Shown here: positions 8,525-16,490 of the stretch, in pieces
Numbering within the stretch: position 1 is the stretch's first letter
Layout: every line of letters begins with the position of its first letter
Assembly (NCBI GenBank): GCA_027858715.1
Contig: JAQICD010000055.1
Span: 1-39,766, forward strand
Length of the DNA: 39,766 bases
Reading direction: 5' to 3'
DNA from: Prolixibacteraceae bacterium
GTDB lineage: Bacteria > Bacteroidota > Bacteroidia > Bacteroidales > Prolixibacteraceae
Notes under the pieces: generated by a model
What the model saw: the letters and a program-made list of their open reading frames with translations, nothing else
What the model was told of the DNA's origin: nothing
Databases searched by the model: none
Made by a program: the position numbers and the translations under genes

Positions 8525-10618
8525 TTATTCGCGTTTATATTTTTCTTTCAGGTAATTATAAGTGGCAATTTGTGAGCGCACTTTTGGTTTGTTATTCGAA
8601 ATTCTATTGTTTTCCATTTTTGAACCTATTTCACTGGCTTTAACATTATCCGAAAGTTGAATGTTAAGGATATCGATTATTTCGTTTTTAAGATTAGTGT
8701 CATAAACAGGACATACACATTCAATGCGTCGGTACAAGTTGCGTTTCATCCAGTCGGCTGAACCAATAAACACTTTTTCGTTGCCATTGTTGTGAAAAAC
8801 AAATACCCTTGCATGTTCTAAAAAGCGATCAACAATTCGGATAACCCTTATATTCTTACTATACCGTCGTCCTGTTTTTATAATACATATTCCCCTTACA
8901 ATTAAATCTATTTTTACACCAGCTTCGCTTGCACGGTAAAGCATGTTTACCGTGTGTGGATCTTGCAATCCGTTCATTTTTAGTATCATGTGGGCTTTGT
9001 CTCCGTTTCGGGCATTTTGTATTTCATTGTTTATTAACTTTCCAAATTTGGCAATCAGGTTAAAGCCAGGCACCAACAAATGGTTGAATTTTATTTTTTC
9101 ATCCTGGTTTTCGAGGTAATTAAACATTGCTTTCAAGTCGCTAATAATTCCTTCATTTGAAGTAAAAAGTCCGTGGTCGCTATATAAACGAGCTGTTTTT
9201 TCGTTAAAATTACCTGTCCCGACGTACGCCTGATCTATTGCATTTGGAAATTTTTCTTTATCATGTAGCACCATTGCGACTTTTGCATGAACTTTAAGAT
9301 TTGGTATGCTATAATAGATGCGAATGCCTGCTTTCGTCATTTCGGAAGCATAACGTAAATTCATTTCTTCATCAAAGCGTGCTTTTAATTCGACAAAAAC
9401 TGTGACCTTTTTCCCGTTTTCGGCAGCGTTCATCAATGCGTTTACTACAGCCGAACGTTCTGCTACGCGGTATTGAGTAGTTTTTATTTCGTTTACACTA
9501 TCGTCGAGGGCTGCTTGTTCTAAAAAACGTAAAAAATAGTCGTACGATTGATAGGGCACCGATAGTAAATGGTCTTTCTTATTAATAGCCTTTTTGATAA
9601 GGTTGTATTCATCTAATGCGGGGATGCGAAGAGGTGGAAGTTTTTCATTCTCAAATTCTGGCGATAAAGGGTTAGGGAAACTAAAGAAATCTCTGAAATT
9701 ATGATAGGAACCTCCGGGAACAACAACATCGTTTTCAAGCCTGAATGTGTCTTTCATATATTTAAGAATGCGGTTAGGCATCTGACGGTCGTACAAAAAG
9801 CGGTTGGGTTTGCCTAAAGTGCGCGATGATGAAAGGTTTTTTATTGCATCAATTAACTCTTCTTCTTCGTATTCATCATATTCAAAATCAGCATCACGAG
9901 TGAGCTTAATGGTAAACCATTCTTCAACCACGTACCCTGGAAACAGCTTAGTAACATGCTTCATGATTATATCTTCGAGAAACAAAATGTAGTGTTTGTT
10001 ATTACTGGGGGTTAGCTCGATAAAACGTGAAATATTATGATCCGTTGGTAATTTTATTAACCCGTAGCGTTTTTGTTGGGTTTTTGTTGCTTCATTGGCA
10101 TGTTCTTTAATCACCATTTCGATAATAAGGTAAACTTGACCTGTTTTTAAAAATGGCCTGATGCGCTTTTTCACCAATAAAACCGGTTGGAGTAAACTCA
10201 GTATATTAAATGTGAAAATGTCGTTTATTTCTGCTTCCTGCTGCTCGTCCAATTCTGAGTTTTTATTTAGCAGTATTATGTTATTCTTTTCAAGTTCAGG
10301 TACAATTTCTTCATCAAAAATACGGTGGAACTCGATTTGATATTTTGATACAGTTTCGTTGATTTGATGAATAATTTTTGCTGGATTTACTTCTTTTATT
10401 TTGCCGGGAACTAAGCTGGCATTTTTTAGTAATTGCCTGTAATAACTAACCCTTACCTGGTAGAATTCTTCGAGGTTATTGGAGTATATGGCCAGAAATT
10501 TAATCCTTTCAAATAAAGGAACATTTTGATCTTTAGCTTCCTCTAGTACACGATAATTGAAAGATAACCAGCTTAGGTCGCGATTAAAATATTTGTATTT
10601 TTTTACATTTCTAGTCAT
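8525..10618 (-). CDS. ppk1: Polyphosphate kinase 1
   Basis: Makes inorganic polyphosphate reversibly from ATP, through a phosphohistidine intermediate. At 697 residues it is the normal size. The N-terminal domain opens with YFNRDLSWLSFNYRVLEEA and contains NNLEEFYQVRV. The two phospholipase-D-like C-terminal domains carry KTTQYRVAE, VELKARFDEE, the catalytic His in LKVHAKVAMV, and YVGTGNFNE; GSADWMKRNLYRRIE marks the second. It is the last gene of a minus-strand cluster; its ATG lies only two bases beyond the stop of the 41-codon gene upstream, so the two must be cotranscribed. Intergenic distance to the next gene downstream (the protease) is 71 bp with no clear terminator. Confidence 0.97.
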   Translation of the reverse strand: MTRNVKKYKYFNRDLSWLSFNYRVLEEAKDQNVPLFERIKFLAIYSNNLEEFYQVRVSYYRQLLKNASLVPGKIKEVNPAKIIHQINETVSKYQIEFHRIFDEEIVPELEKNNIILLNKNSELDEQQEAEINDIFTFNILSLLQPVLLVKKRIRPFLKTGQVYLIIEMVIKEHANEATKTQQKRYGLIKLPTDHNISRFIELTPSNNKHYILFLEDIIMKHVTKLFPGYVVEEWFTIKLTRDADFEYDEYEEEELIDAIKNLSSSRTLGKPNRFLYDRQMPNRILKYMKDTFRLENDVVVPGGSYHNFRDFFSFPNPLSPEFENEKLPPLRIPALDEYNLIKKAINKKDHLLSVPYQSYDYFLRFLEQAALDDSVNEIKTTQYRVAERSAVVNALMNAAENGKKVTVFVELKARFDEEMNLRYASEMTKAGIRIYYSIPNLKVHAKVAMVLHDKEKFPNAIDQAYVGTGNFNEKTARLYSDHGLFTSNEGIISDLKAMFNYLENQDEKIKFNHLLVPGFNLIAKFGKLINNEIQNARNGDKAHMILKMNGLQDPHTVNMLYRASEAGVKIDLIVRGICIIKTGRRYSKNIRVIRIVDRFLEHARVFVFHNNGNEKVFIGSADWMKRNLYRRIECVCPVYDTNLKNEIIDILNIQLSDNVKASEIGSKMENNRISNNKPKVRSQIATYNYLKEKYKRE

Positions 10619-10620
10619 AG

Positions 10621-10746
10621 CTAGTTGTTTTTTTGAGGCTTACAAACTTTGCTTTTTTTCTGCGCCGAACGATTACACTTTTTGCAAGTGAAATTAGGAT
10701 TTTCGGGTTCTTTATATTCTTTTTTTTCGCATTTCTTTTTTCCCAT
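10621..10746 (-). CDS. 41-residue four-cysteine protein, possible zinc-ribbon
   Basis: A short open frame that fits exactly between the kinase/RapZ fusion and ppk1. It begins at ATG 10744-10746, inside the 3' end of the fusion gene (35-bp overlap, different frame), and its TAG ends two bases before the ppk1 ATG. The product is very basic: MGKKKCEKKEYKEPENPNFT, then CKKCNRSAQKKSKVCKPQ and KNN. Cysteines are at 6, 21, 24 and 35 (C-x14-C-x2-C-x10-C), as expected for a small zinc finger or ribbon. Lys/Arg content suggests nucleic-acid or polyphosphate contact, but that is inference. I recall similar tiny CKKC-type proteins in Bacteroidota without a defined role; I cannot confirm this here. The precise packing between two real genes is the strongest argument that it is translated. 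Confidence 0.7.
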   Translation of the reverse strand: MGKKKCEKKEYKEPENPNFTCKKCNRSAQKKSKVCKPQKNN

Positions 10747-12172
10747 TTTGTTTCCAGTTTTGTTTTTCTGTGTGTATCAAAACCACGTTTACCGGGTATT
10801 TGTTCTGTGCTTTTTGGGCAAAAACTTCGGCATTGTAAACCGAACGGTGTTGTCCGCCGGTGCATCCAAAGCTTACACAAAGATGTCTGAACCCGCGTTC
10901 AATGAAATTTTCGATGGTTTGCGACACCGTATTTTCAACATTTTCGATAAAGCTTTTTACTTCTTTATGTTTTTCGAGATATTCTCTAACCTCTTCGTCT
11001 AGGCCACTAAGCATTTTGTATTCATTGAATCTGCCCGGGTTGGGTAAACCTCGACAATCGAAAACAAAACCACCGCCGTTATCAGTTGGGTCGTTAGGGT
11101 AGCCTTTTTTGTATGAAAAACTAGTAACTCTTATTGTTAATATTTTTTCGTTTACTAGCTGTCCAGTTATTAAATATTTTTTTTGTAATTCTGTTACGCA
11201 TTTCCTTATTTCTGGAAACAGATTTTCTTCAATTTTGTTTTCGAGCAAAAACGACAGGTTTTTTATGGATGCCGGAATACTTTTTTTGAATCCCGGTTTG
11301 CGCTCAACAATTCCACGAAGTCCGTATGCTCCCATAGCCTGCAATATGCGTGCCAGCGCAAACAGATAGAAGTGCATGACAAATTTTTTGCGGTCAACTT
11401 TTTGTATCGTTTCAAGTTTATCCAGATAAACATTGAGCAGGGCATCGCGTTGTAAGTTGTTTAAGCCGGTTTTGGGACTAAACAAAATTGAAGCCAAATC
11501 ATATTGTAGGGGACCTTTCCGTCCTCCCTGATAGTCGATAAACCATAGCTTTTCGTTATGATACATTATGTTTCGTACCTGGAAATCGCGATACATAAAA
11601 TATCCTGTCGGTGCTTTTAACAACTCGTTTGCCAGATTTTCAAAATCATCTTCAAGTGCTTGTTCGTCAAAATCGGTTTGGGTGATTTTCAGAAAATCGT
11701 ATTTGAAATAGTTCAAATCCCACATAATTGATTGTCTGTCGAAATACTCGCGGGGGTATGATTTCTTAAAATCTATAAATTGTCGGCCTTCCATCTGTAT
11801 ATCGATGAGATTGAGCGTGGCATCTTTGATTTGACACAAGGCTTCTGGCGAGTAATTTACATCTTTAATGTAATCGAAAAGAGTAGTGTCGCCCAAGTCG
11901 CTTATTAAATAATGCTTTCGATCGTTATCGATGCCGAAAATTTCAGGTACGAGGATGCCTGACTTTGCTAGCGATTCAGTAAAACTGAAAAATGCTTCAT
12001 TTTCGCTTATATTGTTGTTGAAAGCACCTATTGCTTTATTCTTTTTCCCTGTCAAACGAAAATAAATTCGGTCTGAACCCGATTGATAAAGTTGTTCTGT
12101 TTGAAGAGCTTGTTCGTTGAATTTCAGCTTAAAAAGACTAAGTAATATCCCGGTATCTGGTTTGTTGGTCAT
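10712..12172 (-). CDS. Fusion: AmgK-like sugar kinase (APH fold) + RapZ C-terminal domain
   Basis: A 486-residue two-domain protein. Residues ~1-310 form an aminoglycoside-phosphotransferase-like kinase: YRDFQVRN is the catalytic loop (Brenner motif, with Arg in the usual His place) and FIDYQGGRKGPLQYDLASIL holds the Mg-binding Asp and the downstream motif typical of AmgK, the anomeric MurNAc/GlcNAc kinase of cell-wall recycling. Residues ~335-470 match the C-terminal domain of RapZ, the GlcN6P-sensing regulator of GlmS synthesis in E. coli: VFDCRGLPNPGRF, GLDEEV, and FGCTGGQHRSVYNAE; the Walker-A ATPase half of RapZ is absent. ATG 12172 is preferred to the TTG 18 bases upstream. It begins 11 nt after the DUF554 stop. 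The arrangement suggests an amino-sugar kinase controlled by, or reporting, an amino-sugar phosphate. No murU-like nucleotidyltransferase is adjacent. Confidence 0.85.
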   Translation of the reverse strand: MTNKPDTGILLSLFKLKFNEQALQTEQLYQSGSDRIYFRLTGKKNKAIGAFNNNISENEAFFSFTESLAKSGILVPEIFGIDNDRKHYLISDLGDTTLFDYIKDVNYSPEALCQIKDATLNLIDIQMEGRQFIDFKKSYPREYFDRQSIMWDLNYFKYDFLKITQTDFDEQALEDDFENLANELLKAPTGYFMYRDFQVRNIMYHNEKLWFIDYQGGRKGPLQYDLASILFSPKTGLNNLQRDALLNVYLDKLETIQKVDRKKFVMHFYLFALARILQAMGAYGLRGIVERKPGFKKSIPASIKNLSFLLENKIEENLFPEIRKCVTELQKKYLITGQLVNEKILTIRVTSFSYKKGYPNDPTDNGGGFVFDCRGLPNPGRFNEYKMLSGLDEEVREYLEKHKEVKSFIENVENTVSQTIENFIERGFRHLCVSFGCTGGQHRSVYNAEVFAQKAQNKYPVNVVLIHTEKQNWKQNGKKEMRKKRI

Positions 12173-12182
12173 GGTTTGATAA

Positions 12183-12866
12183 TTAAGCAAAAAAGAAAGC
12201 TAAAATAATTGAAAAAACAAGCGCAGGCAACATATTGATTATTTTAATTTTTTTAATCTCCATAATTGAAAATCCCAATCCGGTAAGCATTAAACCACCT
12301 ACGGCAGTCATTTCATTAATAACCGGTTCGGGCATAAGATTGCCCACCCAATAAGATAAAATGGTTAATCCGCCCTGAAAAATAAAAAGGGGAATAATTG
12401 AAAATATAACTCCAATTCCAAGAGCCGAAGCCAGGGCAAGTGCACCAAAACCGTCCATCAGCGACTTTGCAATAAGCAATTCCGAATTACCTTTTGTGCC
12501 TTCTTCAAAAGCACCGAGTATTGTCATCGATCCCATGCAAAACAACAAAAATGCAGTTATCATCCCTTCGGAAAAAGATTCGTTGTCCGACTTTATTTTC
12601 TTTTTAATCCACTCGCTAAAGTGGTTAATATATTTTTCAATATCGATCCATTCGCCAAAAGTCGAGCCAAGTATCATGCTGAAAACAAGTATGATAAAAT
12701 TATTGGTTTTCATGGCCATGCTAATGCCAATAAAAATGGTGAAAAGACCGATGCCCTGGAAGACAAGTTTCAGAATTTTAGGTGGTAACTTCGAGTGAAA
12801 AAAATAACCAGTTAAACTGCCCGTTATTACCGTTATAATATTTATTATTGTGCCCAGTAGAATCAT
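12183..12866 (-). CDS. DUF554 (YdfK-like) integral membrane protein
   Basis: A 227-residue inner-membrane protein with about six or seven hydrophobic segments. Family features are the opening ILLGTIINIITVITGSLTGY, the GSTFGEWIDIE segment after the second helix, and FLLFCMGSMTILGAFEEG, typical of DUF554. ATG 12864-12866 is chosen over the TTG two codons upstream. Function is unknown in the family; a transport role is often assumed because of the fold. It is the first gene of the minus-strand cluster leading to ppk1 and is divergent from the SDR gene, so promoters for both should lie in 12867-12990. Confidence 0.88.
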   Translation of the reverse strand: MILLGTIINIITVITGSLTGYFFHSKLPPKILKLVFQGIGLFTIFIGISMAMKTNNFIILVFSMILGSTFGEWIDIEKYINHFSEWIKKKIKSDNESFSEGMITAFLLFCMGSMTILGAFEEGTKGNSELLIAKSLMDGFGALALASALGIGVIFSIIPLFIFQGGLTILSYWVGNLMPEPVINEMTAVGGLMLTGLGFSIMEIKKIKIINMLPALVFSIILAFFFA

Positions 12867-12990
12867 ATACAATATGTTTAAAATACAGCTGTAGCGAAGG
12901 TAATAAAAAATGGTAATTATCCATTTTTGTGTTTTATTATGGGTTTATTCTAATCAAAATGTTATTTTTCGCCCGAAATTTATCAGATTC

Positions 12991-13788
12991 ATGAAGAAAG
13001 TTATTTTAATAACGGGAATATCGTCAGGTTTTGGCAAAGAAATGTCGAGAGTATTGGTTCAAAAAGGCCACGTAGTTTATGGAACCATTCGTAAACATTG
13101 CGAAGTTGCTCCGGGAGTAAAAACAGTTTTTATGGAATTGGCCGATAGCTATTCTATTCAAAAAGCTGTAAATCAGATTTTAGAGAATGAAGGTCGTATT
13201 GATGTGTTGATAAACAATGCCGGAATGCACTCAGGGGCACCAATCGAAGATGCTCCCGAAGAAATGTACCGAAAACAAATGGACATCAACTTTCATGGCT
13301 GGGTAAATACTATTAAAGCTGTTTTACCGGGCATGCGGGCGCAACGAAGCGGGCTGGTTATAAATATCAGCTCAATAGGTGCACTTACCGGTTTGCCATT
13401 TCAGGGTGTTTATACATCGGCCAAATTTGCAGTTGAAGGTATTAGCTATGCTTTACGTTTAGAGCTGAAACAATTTAATATTAAGGTTGTTGTAGTTAAT
13501 CCGGGCGATTTCAAAACCCGTAATGTAGAGACTCGTGAGATTGCACTAAAAAAGAACAGTGCTTACGAAAAACAGTTTAATAAATCACTGGCCATTATTG
13601 AAAAAGAAGAAGGCGAAGGAAAAGATCCAGTGTTGCTGGCTCGAAAAATTAGCAGAATAGTTGATAAAAAGAATCCGAAGTACCGATATCTTGTAGGTTC
13701 TTCAATTCAAAAAATGGCTGTTTTTTTTAAAAGAATTATGCCCGAACGTATTTTTACATTTTTAATATCGAAATATTACGGAATGTAA
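12991..13788 (+). CDS. Short-chain dehydrogenase/reductase (SDR family oxidoreductase)
   Basis: A classical SDR of 265 residues. The start is ATG 12991 (MKKVILITG), since the codons upstream encode nothing family-like. The cofactor motif TGISSGFG is at residues 8-15, NNAG at 75-78, Asn100, and the catalytic Ser128, Tyr141 and Lys145 (ISSIG...YTSAK) are all in place with normal spacing. The substrate is unknown; the C-terminal region after PGDF (about 172-265) resembles retinol/sterol-type or fatty-acyl SDRs, but that is weak. It is 24 bp ahead of the DUF6807 gene and probably shares its transcript. Confidence 0.88.
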   Translation: MKKVILITGISSGFGKEMSRVLVQKGHVVYGTIRKHCEVAPGVKTVFMELADSYSIQKAVNQILENEGRIDVLINNAGMHSGAPIEDAPEEMYRKQMDINFHGWVNTIKAVLPGMRAQRSGLVINISSIGALTGLPFQGVYTSAKFAVEGISYALRLELKQFNIKVVVVNPGDFKTRNVETREIALKKNSAYEKQFNKSLAIIEKEEGEGKDPVLLARKISRIVDKKNPKYRYLVGSSIQKMAVFFKRIMPERIFTFLISKYYGM

Positions 13789-13812
13789 ACAGGTTAAAAA
13801 GCACATTTTATA

Positions 13813-14712
13813 ATGAATAAATTCTTCTATATTGGCTTTTTAGGTTTGATGTTTCTTACTGTTGGACTTAGTGCACAAATGGTGCATATTACTAAAGCCA
13901 ACGAAGGTTTCTGGATTAAAGAAGCAGGGGAAAATGTGCTTTTTTTTCAGCGGGAAACAAAGAGCTTAGCATCTGAATTTGGGCGTAACAATTACTTTCA
14001 TCCGGTGTTCAGCCTCCATGGCGATACAATTACCGAAGATTTTCCGGACGATCATCCTCATCATCGGGGTATTTTTTGGGCCTGGAGCCAGATTCAGGTA
14101 GATGGAAGACCGATAGCCAACAGTTGGGATTTAGAACATTTCACACAAAAAATTGCCGAAGTAGAATTCAGAACAGATGAGAAGGGGAGAGGCATTCTTG
14201 CTTATACCTCATTTTGGTATGCCAGTAATCCGGATGATCCGTTTATGCGCGAAAAAACAAAGGTTGTGGTTTCACCCAGAAATATGCGGTATCGAAAAAT
14301 TGATTTTGAGATTGAACTGCAGGCTCTTGAACACAATCTTGCAATTGGCGGCTCGGACAATGAAAAGGGCTATGGTGGCTTTTCGGTACGAATGAAAACC
14401 GACGAAAATACAAAGTTTTTTAATGAGTGGGGGCAACAAACTGAGCCTGAAAATACAGCCATGGAAGGAGGTCGTTACATAAATATTTCCAACAGGCAGC
14501 TGAAATACGGGGTAGTGATTTATAACAATCGGGATAATCCACCTTCACCAGGATGGATTCTTCGTCAGCAAGAAAGTATGCAAAACTGCGCATGGCCCGG
14601 ACGTGAGCCTTATGAGGTACTTGTAGATCAGCCACAAACCTTAAAATATACACTTCTAATACACAATGGCAAACTTAAAAAACAGGCAATCGAACGTGTT
14701 TTGGGTAAATAG
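13813..14712 (+). CDS. Secreted DUF6807 (so-called PmoA family) protein
   Basis: A 299-residue protein with a signal peptide (MNKFFYIGFLGLMFLTVG, cleavage near LSAQ). The signature DDHPHHRGIFWAWSQ (about residues 76-90) plus NSWDLEH, CAWPGREP and the C-terminal LKYTLLIHNG identify DUF6807. Databases often carry the name PmoA for this family, but it has no link to the methane monooxygenase subunit; members are found among sugar-catabolism genes in Bacteroidota and Planctomycetota and have a galactose-mutarotase-like feel, so a role in handling carbohydrates is inferred. Probably cotranscribed with the SDR gene 24 bp upstream. Biochemical activity is unknown to me. Confidence 0.8.
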   Translation: MNKFFYIGFLGLMFLTVGLSAQMVHITKANEGFWIKEAGENVLFFQRETKSLASEFGRNNYFHPVFSLHGDTITEDFPDDHPHHRGIFWAWSQIQVDGRPIANSWDLEHFTQKIAEVEFRTDEKGRGILAYTSFWYASNPDDPFMREKTKVVVSPRNMRYRKIDFEIELQALEHNLAIGGSDNEKGYGGFSVRMKTDENTKFFNEWGQQTEPENTAMEGGRYINISNRQLKYGVVIYNNRDNPPSPGWILRQQESMQNCAWPGREPYEVLVDQPQTLKYTLLIHNGKLKKQAIERVLGK

Positions 14713-14724
14713 TTTGTCGAATCG

Positions 14725-14755
14725 TTTGAAGAGCAATAATTTATTATTACTTTTG
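14725..14755 (+). promoter_or_regulatory. Promoter of rpsF operon (Bacteroidota type)
   Basis: TTTG at 14725-14728, a 19-bp spacer and TACTTTTG at 14748-14755 match the phylum consensus TTTG / TAnnTTTG recognised by the primary sigma factor. Expected transcription start is near 14761, giving a leader of about 100 nt before rpsF. Confidence 0.75.
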
Positions 14756-14787
14756 CGGGCTCAATTTGCCGAATCCAAGTAACCGAT

Positions 14788-14815
14788 TTAATTACCGGTC
14801 GAGTGCGTGAATTGA
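14788..14815 (+). promoter_or_regulatory. Candidate S6:S18 autoregulatory hairpin in rpsF leader
   Basis: An 8-bp stem (14788-14795 with 14807-14815, one bulged G at 14809) closes a loop CGGTCGAGTGC, so the sequence ACCGG-N5-TGCGT sits at the apex. The S6:S18 complex of many bacteria represses its own operon by binding a leader motif with an exposed CCG; position in the leader and the CCG fit that motif. The fold was made by eye and the assignment is inference. Confidence 0.5.
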
Positions 14816-14862
14816 AAACGAGAGAAATATTAAGTTTTTATTTTCTAAAAAGGTAATTTATT

Positions 14863-15213
14863 ATGTTGAATCAGTACGAAACTGTTTTTATTGCTACTCC
14901 TGTATTGTCGGAAGCACAATTTAAGGAAGTGGTAACAAAATTCAGTGAGCTCATTGCCAAAAATAGTGGTGAGATCATCAATGATGAAGATTGGGGGCTT
15001 AAAAAGCTTGCTTATCCTATCCAAAAAAAATCTACAGGTTTTTACCATTTGTTCGAGTTTAAAGTCGAGCCGTCGTTTATCGAAAAACTGGAGTTGGAAT
15101 ACCGTCGTGACGAACGCGTTATTCGTTTCTTAACTTTCAGGTTAGATAAATACGCTATCGAGTACAGTGAGAAACGTAGAATCAAAGTAAAAGCTAAAGC
15201 AGAGGAGAAATAA
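14863..15213 (+). CDS. rpsF: 30S ribosomal protein S6
   Basis: A 116-residue small-subunit protein that binds 16S rRNA as a heterodimer with S18. Family features: LNQYETVFI at the N-terminus, [19 protein letters not shown] in the middle and [16 protein letters not shown] near the end. It is the first gene of rpsF-rpsR-rplI, three bases ahead of rpsR, preceded by a clear promoter and a structured leader. As usual in Bacteroidota, ssb does not lie between S6 and S18. Confidence 0.98.
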   Translation: MLNQYETVFIATPVLSEAQFKEVVTKFSELIAKNSGEIINDEDWGLKKLAYPIQKKSTGFYHLFEFKVEPSFIEKLELEYRRDERVIRFLTFRLDKYAIEYSEKRRIKVKAKAEEK

Positions 15214-15216
15214 GTT

Positions 15217-15486
15217 ATGGCAGCAAATCAATCAGAAATCAGATATTTGACTCCACCAACAGTGGATATCAAAAAGAAGAAATATTGCCGTTTCAAAAAG
15301 AACGGAATCAAGTATGTTGACTACAAAGATCCTGAGTTCCTTAAGAAATTTCTCAACGAGCAGGGGAAAATTTTACCTCGCCGAATTACTGGTACTTCAT
15401 TAAAGTATCAACGTAAAGTTTCACAGGCTGTTAAACGTGCACGGCACATTGCATTGCTGCCTTATGTAACCGATTTGATGAAATAA
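15217..15486 (+). CDS. rpsR: 30S ribosomal protein S18
   Basis: An 89-residue protein, partner of S6 on the platform of the small subunit. Recognised by [37 protein letters not shown] and [14 protein letters not shown]. The Cys in YCRF is the only remaining cysteine of the zinc-type version, so this is the zinc-independent form. Begins three bases after the rpsF stop. Confidence 0.98.
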   Translation: MAANQSEIRYLTPPTVDIKKKKYCRFKKNGIKYVDYKDPEFLKKFLNEQGKILPRRITGTSLKYQRKVSQAVKRARHIALLPYVTDLMK

Positions 15487-15502
15487 AAAAGGAGGATAAC
15501 TG

Positions 15503-15949
15503 ATGGAAATTATATTGAAACAAGATGTTCAGAACTTAGGTTTGAAGGACGATATGGTAACCGTTAAAAAAGGTTACGGACGCAATTATCTAATTCCCCA
15601 GGGAATGGCCATTGTTGCTACTGAATCGGCAAGAAAAGTTTTAGCTGAAAATACACGCCAAAGAGCTCATAAAGAAGCTAAACTTAAGACTGAAGCTGAG
15701 AAAATAGCTGAAACCCTGAAGAATATTAAGGTTGTGATTGGTGCAAAAACCAGTACTGCCGGTAAAATATTCGGTTCAGTAAACAATATTCAGCTTGCTG
15801 AAAAAATTGCAGAACAAGGTGTTGAAATTGAACGCAAAAACATTACCATACCTAAGGAAGGTGTAAAAGAAATAGGTACACACACAGCAAAAATCAAACT
15901 GCATCGCGAAGTTGTGGTTGATTTTGATTTTGAAGTTGTATCTGAATAA
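15503..15949 (+). CDS. rplI: 50S ribosomal protein L9
   Basis: A 148-residue large-subunit protein. The N-terminal rRNA-binding domain is clear (MEIILKQDVQNLGLKDD, VTVKKGYGRNYLIPQGMA), followed by the long connecting helix rich in Ala/Lys/Glu and the C-terminal domain (GKIFGSVNNIQLAEKI, GVKEIGTHTAKIKLH). A GGAGG sequence at 15491-15495, seven bases before the ATG, is an unusually good Shine-Dalgarno site for this phylum. Third and last gene of the operon; a terminator follows at 15991. Confidence 0.98.
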   Translation: MEIILKQDVQNLGLKDDMVTVKKGYGRNYLIPQGMAIVATESARKVLAENTRQRAHKEAKLKTEAEKIAETLKNIKVVIGAKTSTAGKIFGSVNNIQLAEKIAEQGVEIERKNITIPKEGVKEIGTHTAKIKLHREVVVDFDFEVVSE

Positions 15950-15990
15950 TTTAAACACTTTTCGAACACATTTTTCAAACAAACAGATAA

Positions 15991-16024
15991 AAAATCCATA
16001 CCGATACCGGTGTGGATTTTTTTT
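15991..16024 (+). terminator. Terminator of the rpsF-rpsR-rplI operon
   Basis: A 12-bp stem AAAATCCATACC (15991-16002) with GGTGTGGATTTT (16009-16020), one G-T pair, six-base loop, and a T run to 16024. The A-rich left side lets it also stop minus-strand transcripts of xseB, which ends at 16057. Confidence 0.85.
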
Positions 16025-16056
16025 GCTTGAAACTTTCTTATTGCAGGTTAATCATA

Positions 16057-16263
16057 TTATTGTTCATTTTCCATTTCCTTCAGCACTTTTTCAACTTCAC
16101 TCTGAGTTTTATACAGTTTATCTTTGCAGTAATTAAGTAATTGTGTGACCTTTTTTACCCTTTGGGCTAGTTCGTCAACATCCAGCTCGTCATTTTCTAT
16201 ACTGGCTAGTATTTCTTCAATTTCGGTAATTGACTCACGATAAGTTTGTTTTTTTTGTGCCAT
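16057..16263 (-). CDS. xseB: Exodeoxyribonuclease VII small subunit
   Basis: A 68-residue helical protein that joins XseA to form exonuclease VII, a single-strand DNA nuclease. Family pattern: YRESITEIEEILASIENDELDVDEL, a loop and a long second helix with VKKVTQLLNYCKDKLY. Length is normal. The large subunit xseA, usually directly upstream, is not here: the next gene on that side is a divergent unknown gene starting at 16491. The 227 bp between them show no other coding feature. Confidence 0.9.
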   Translation of the reverse strand: MAQKKQTYRESITEIEEILASIENDELDVDELAQRVKKVTQLLNYCKDKLYKTQSEVEKVLKEMENEQ

Positions 16264-16490
16264 GTTTATTATTCTTTTGCTTAGAATGAATGATGAATAT
16301 AAAAGTATAAAAACTAATTGTATTCCTGTTTTTTTTGGAGTCGTTCACCTCGATTTTTTTGCCGTTTACCGGTTTTTGCCATCCGTTAGTCGACACGCAC
16401 CTATTTGTGTGTAACATTTCGGGCACTAATTGGTCATATAGAACAAACACAAAAGCTTAACAATTTTTTTAATTATTAAAAATTATAGTC

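Noticed and set aside
10611-10880. 89-codon minus-strand frame spanning the end of the RapZ fusion and the start of ppk1
   Set aside because: It is out of frame with both genes and its text shows no family; the 41-codon frame in the same gap has better start, stop and composition.
13813-14712. Methane monooxygenase subunit (PmoA) as sometimes annotated
   Set aside because: The DHPHHRG signature and signal peptide are those of DUF6807; no membrane helices or other pmo genes.
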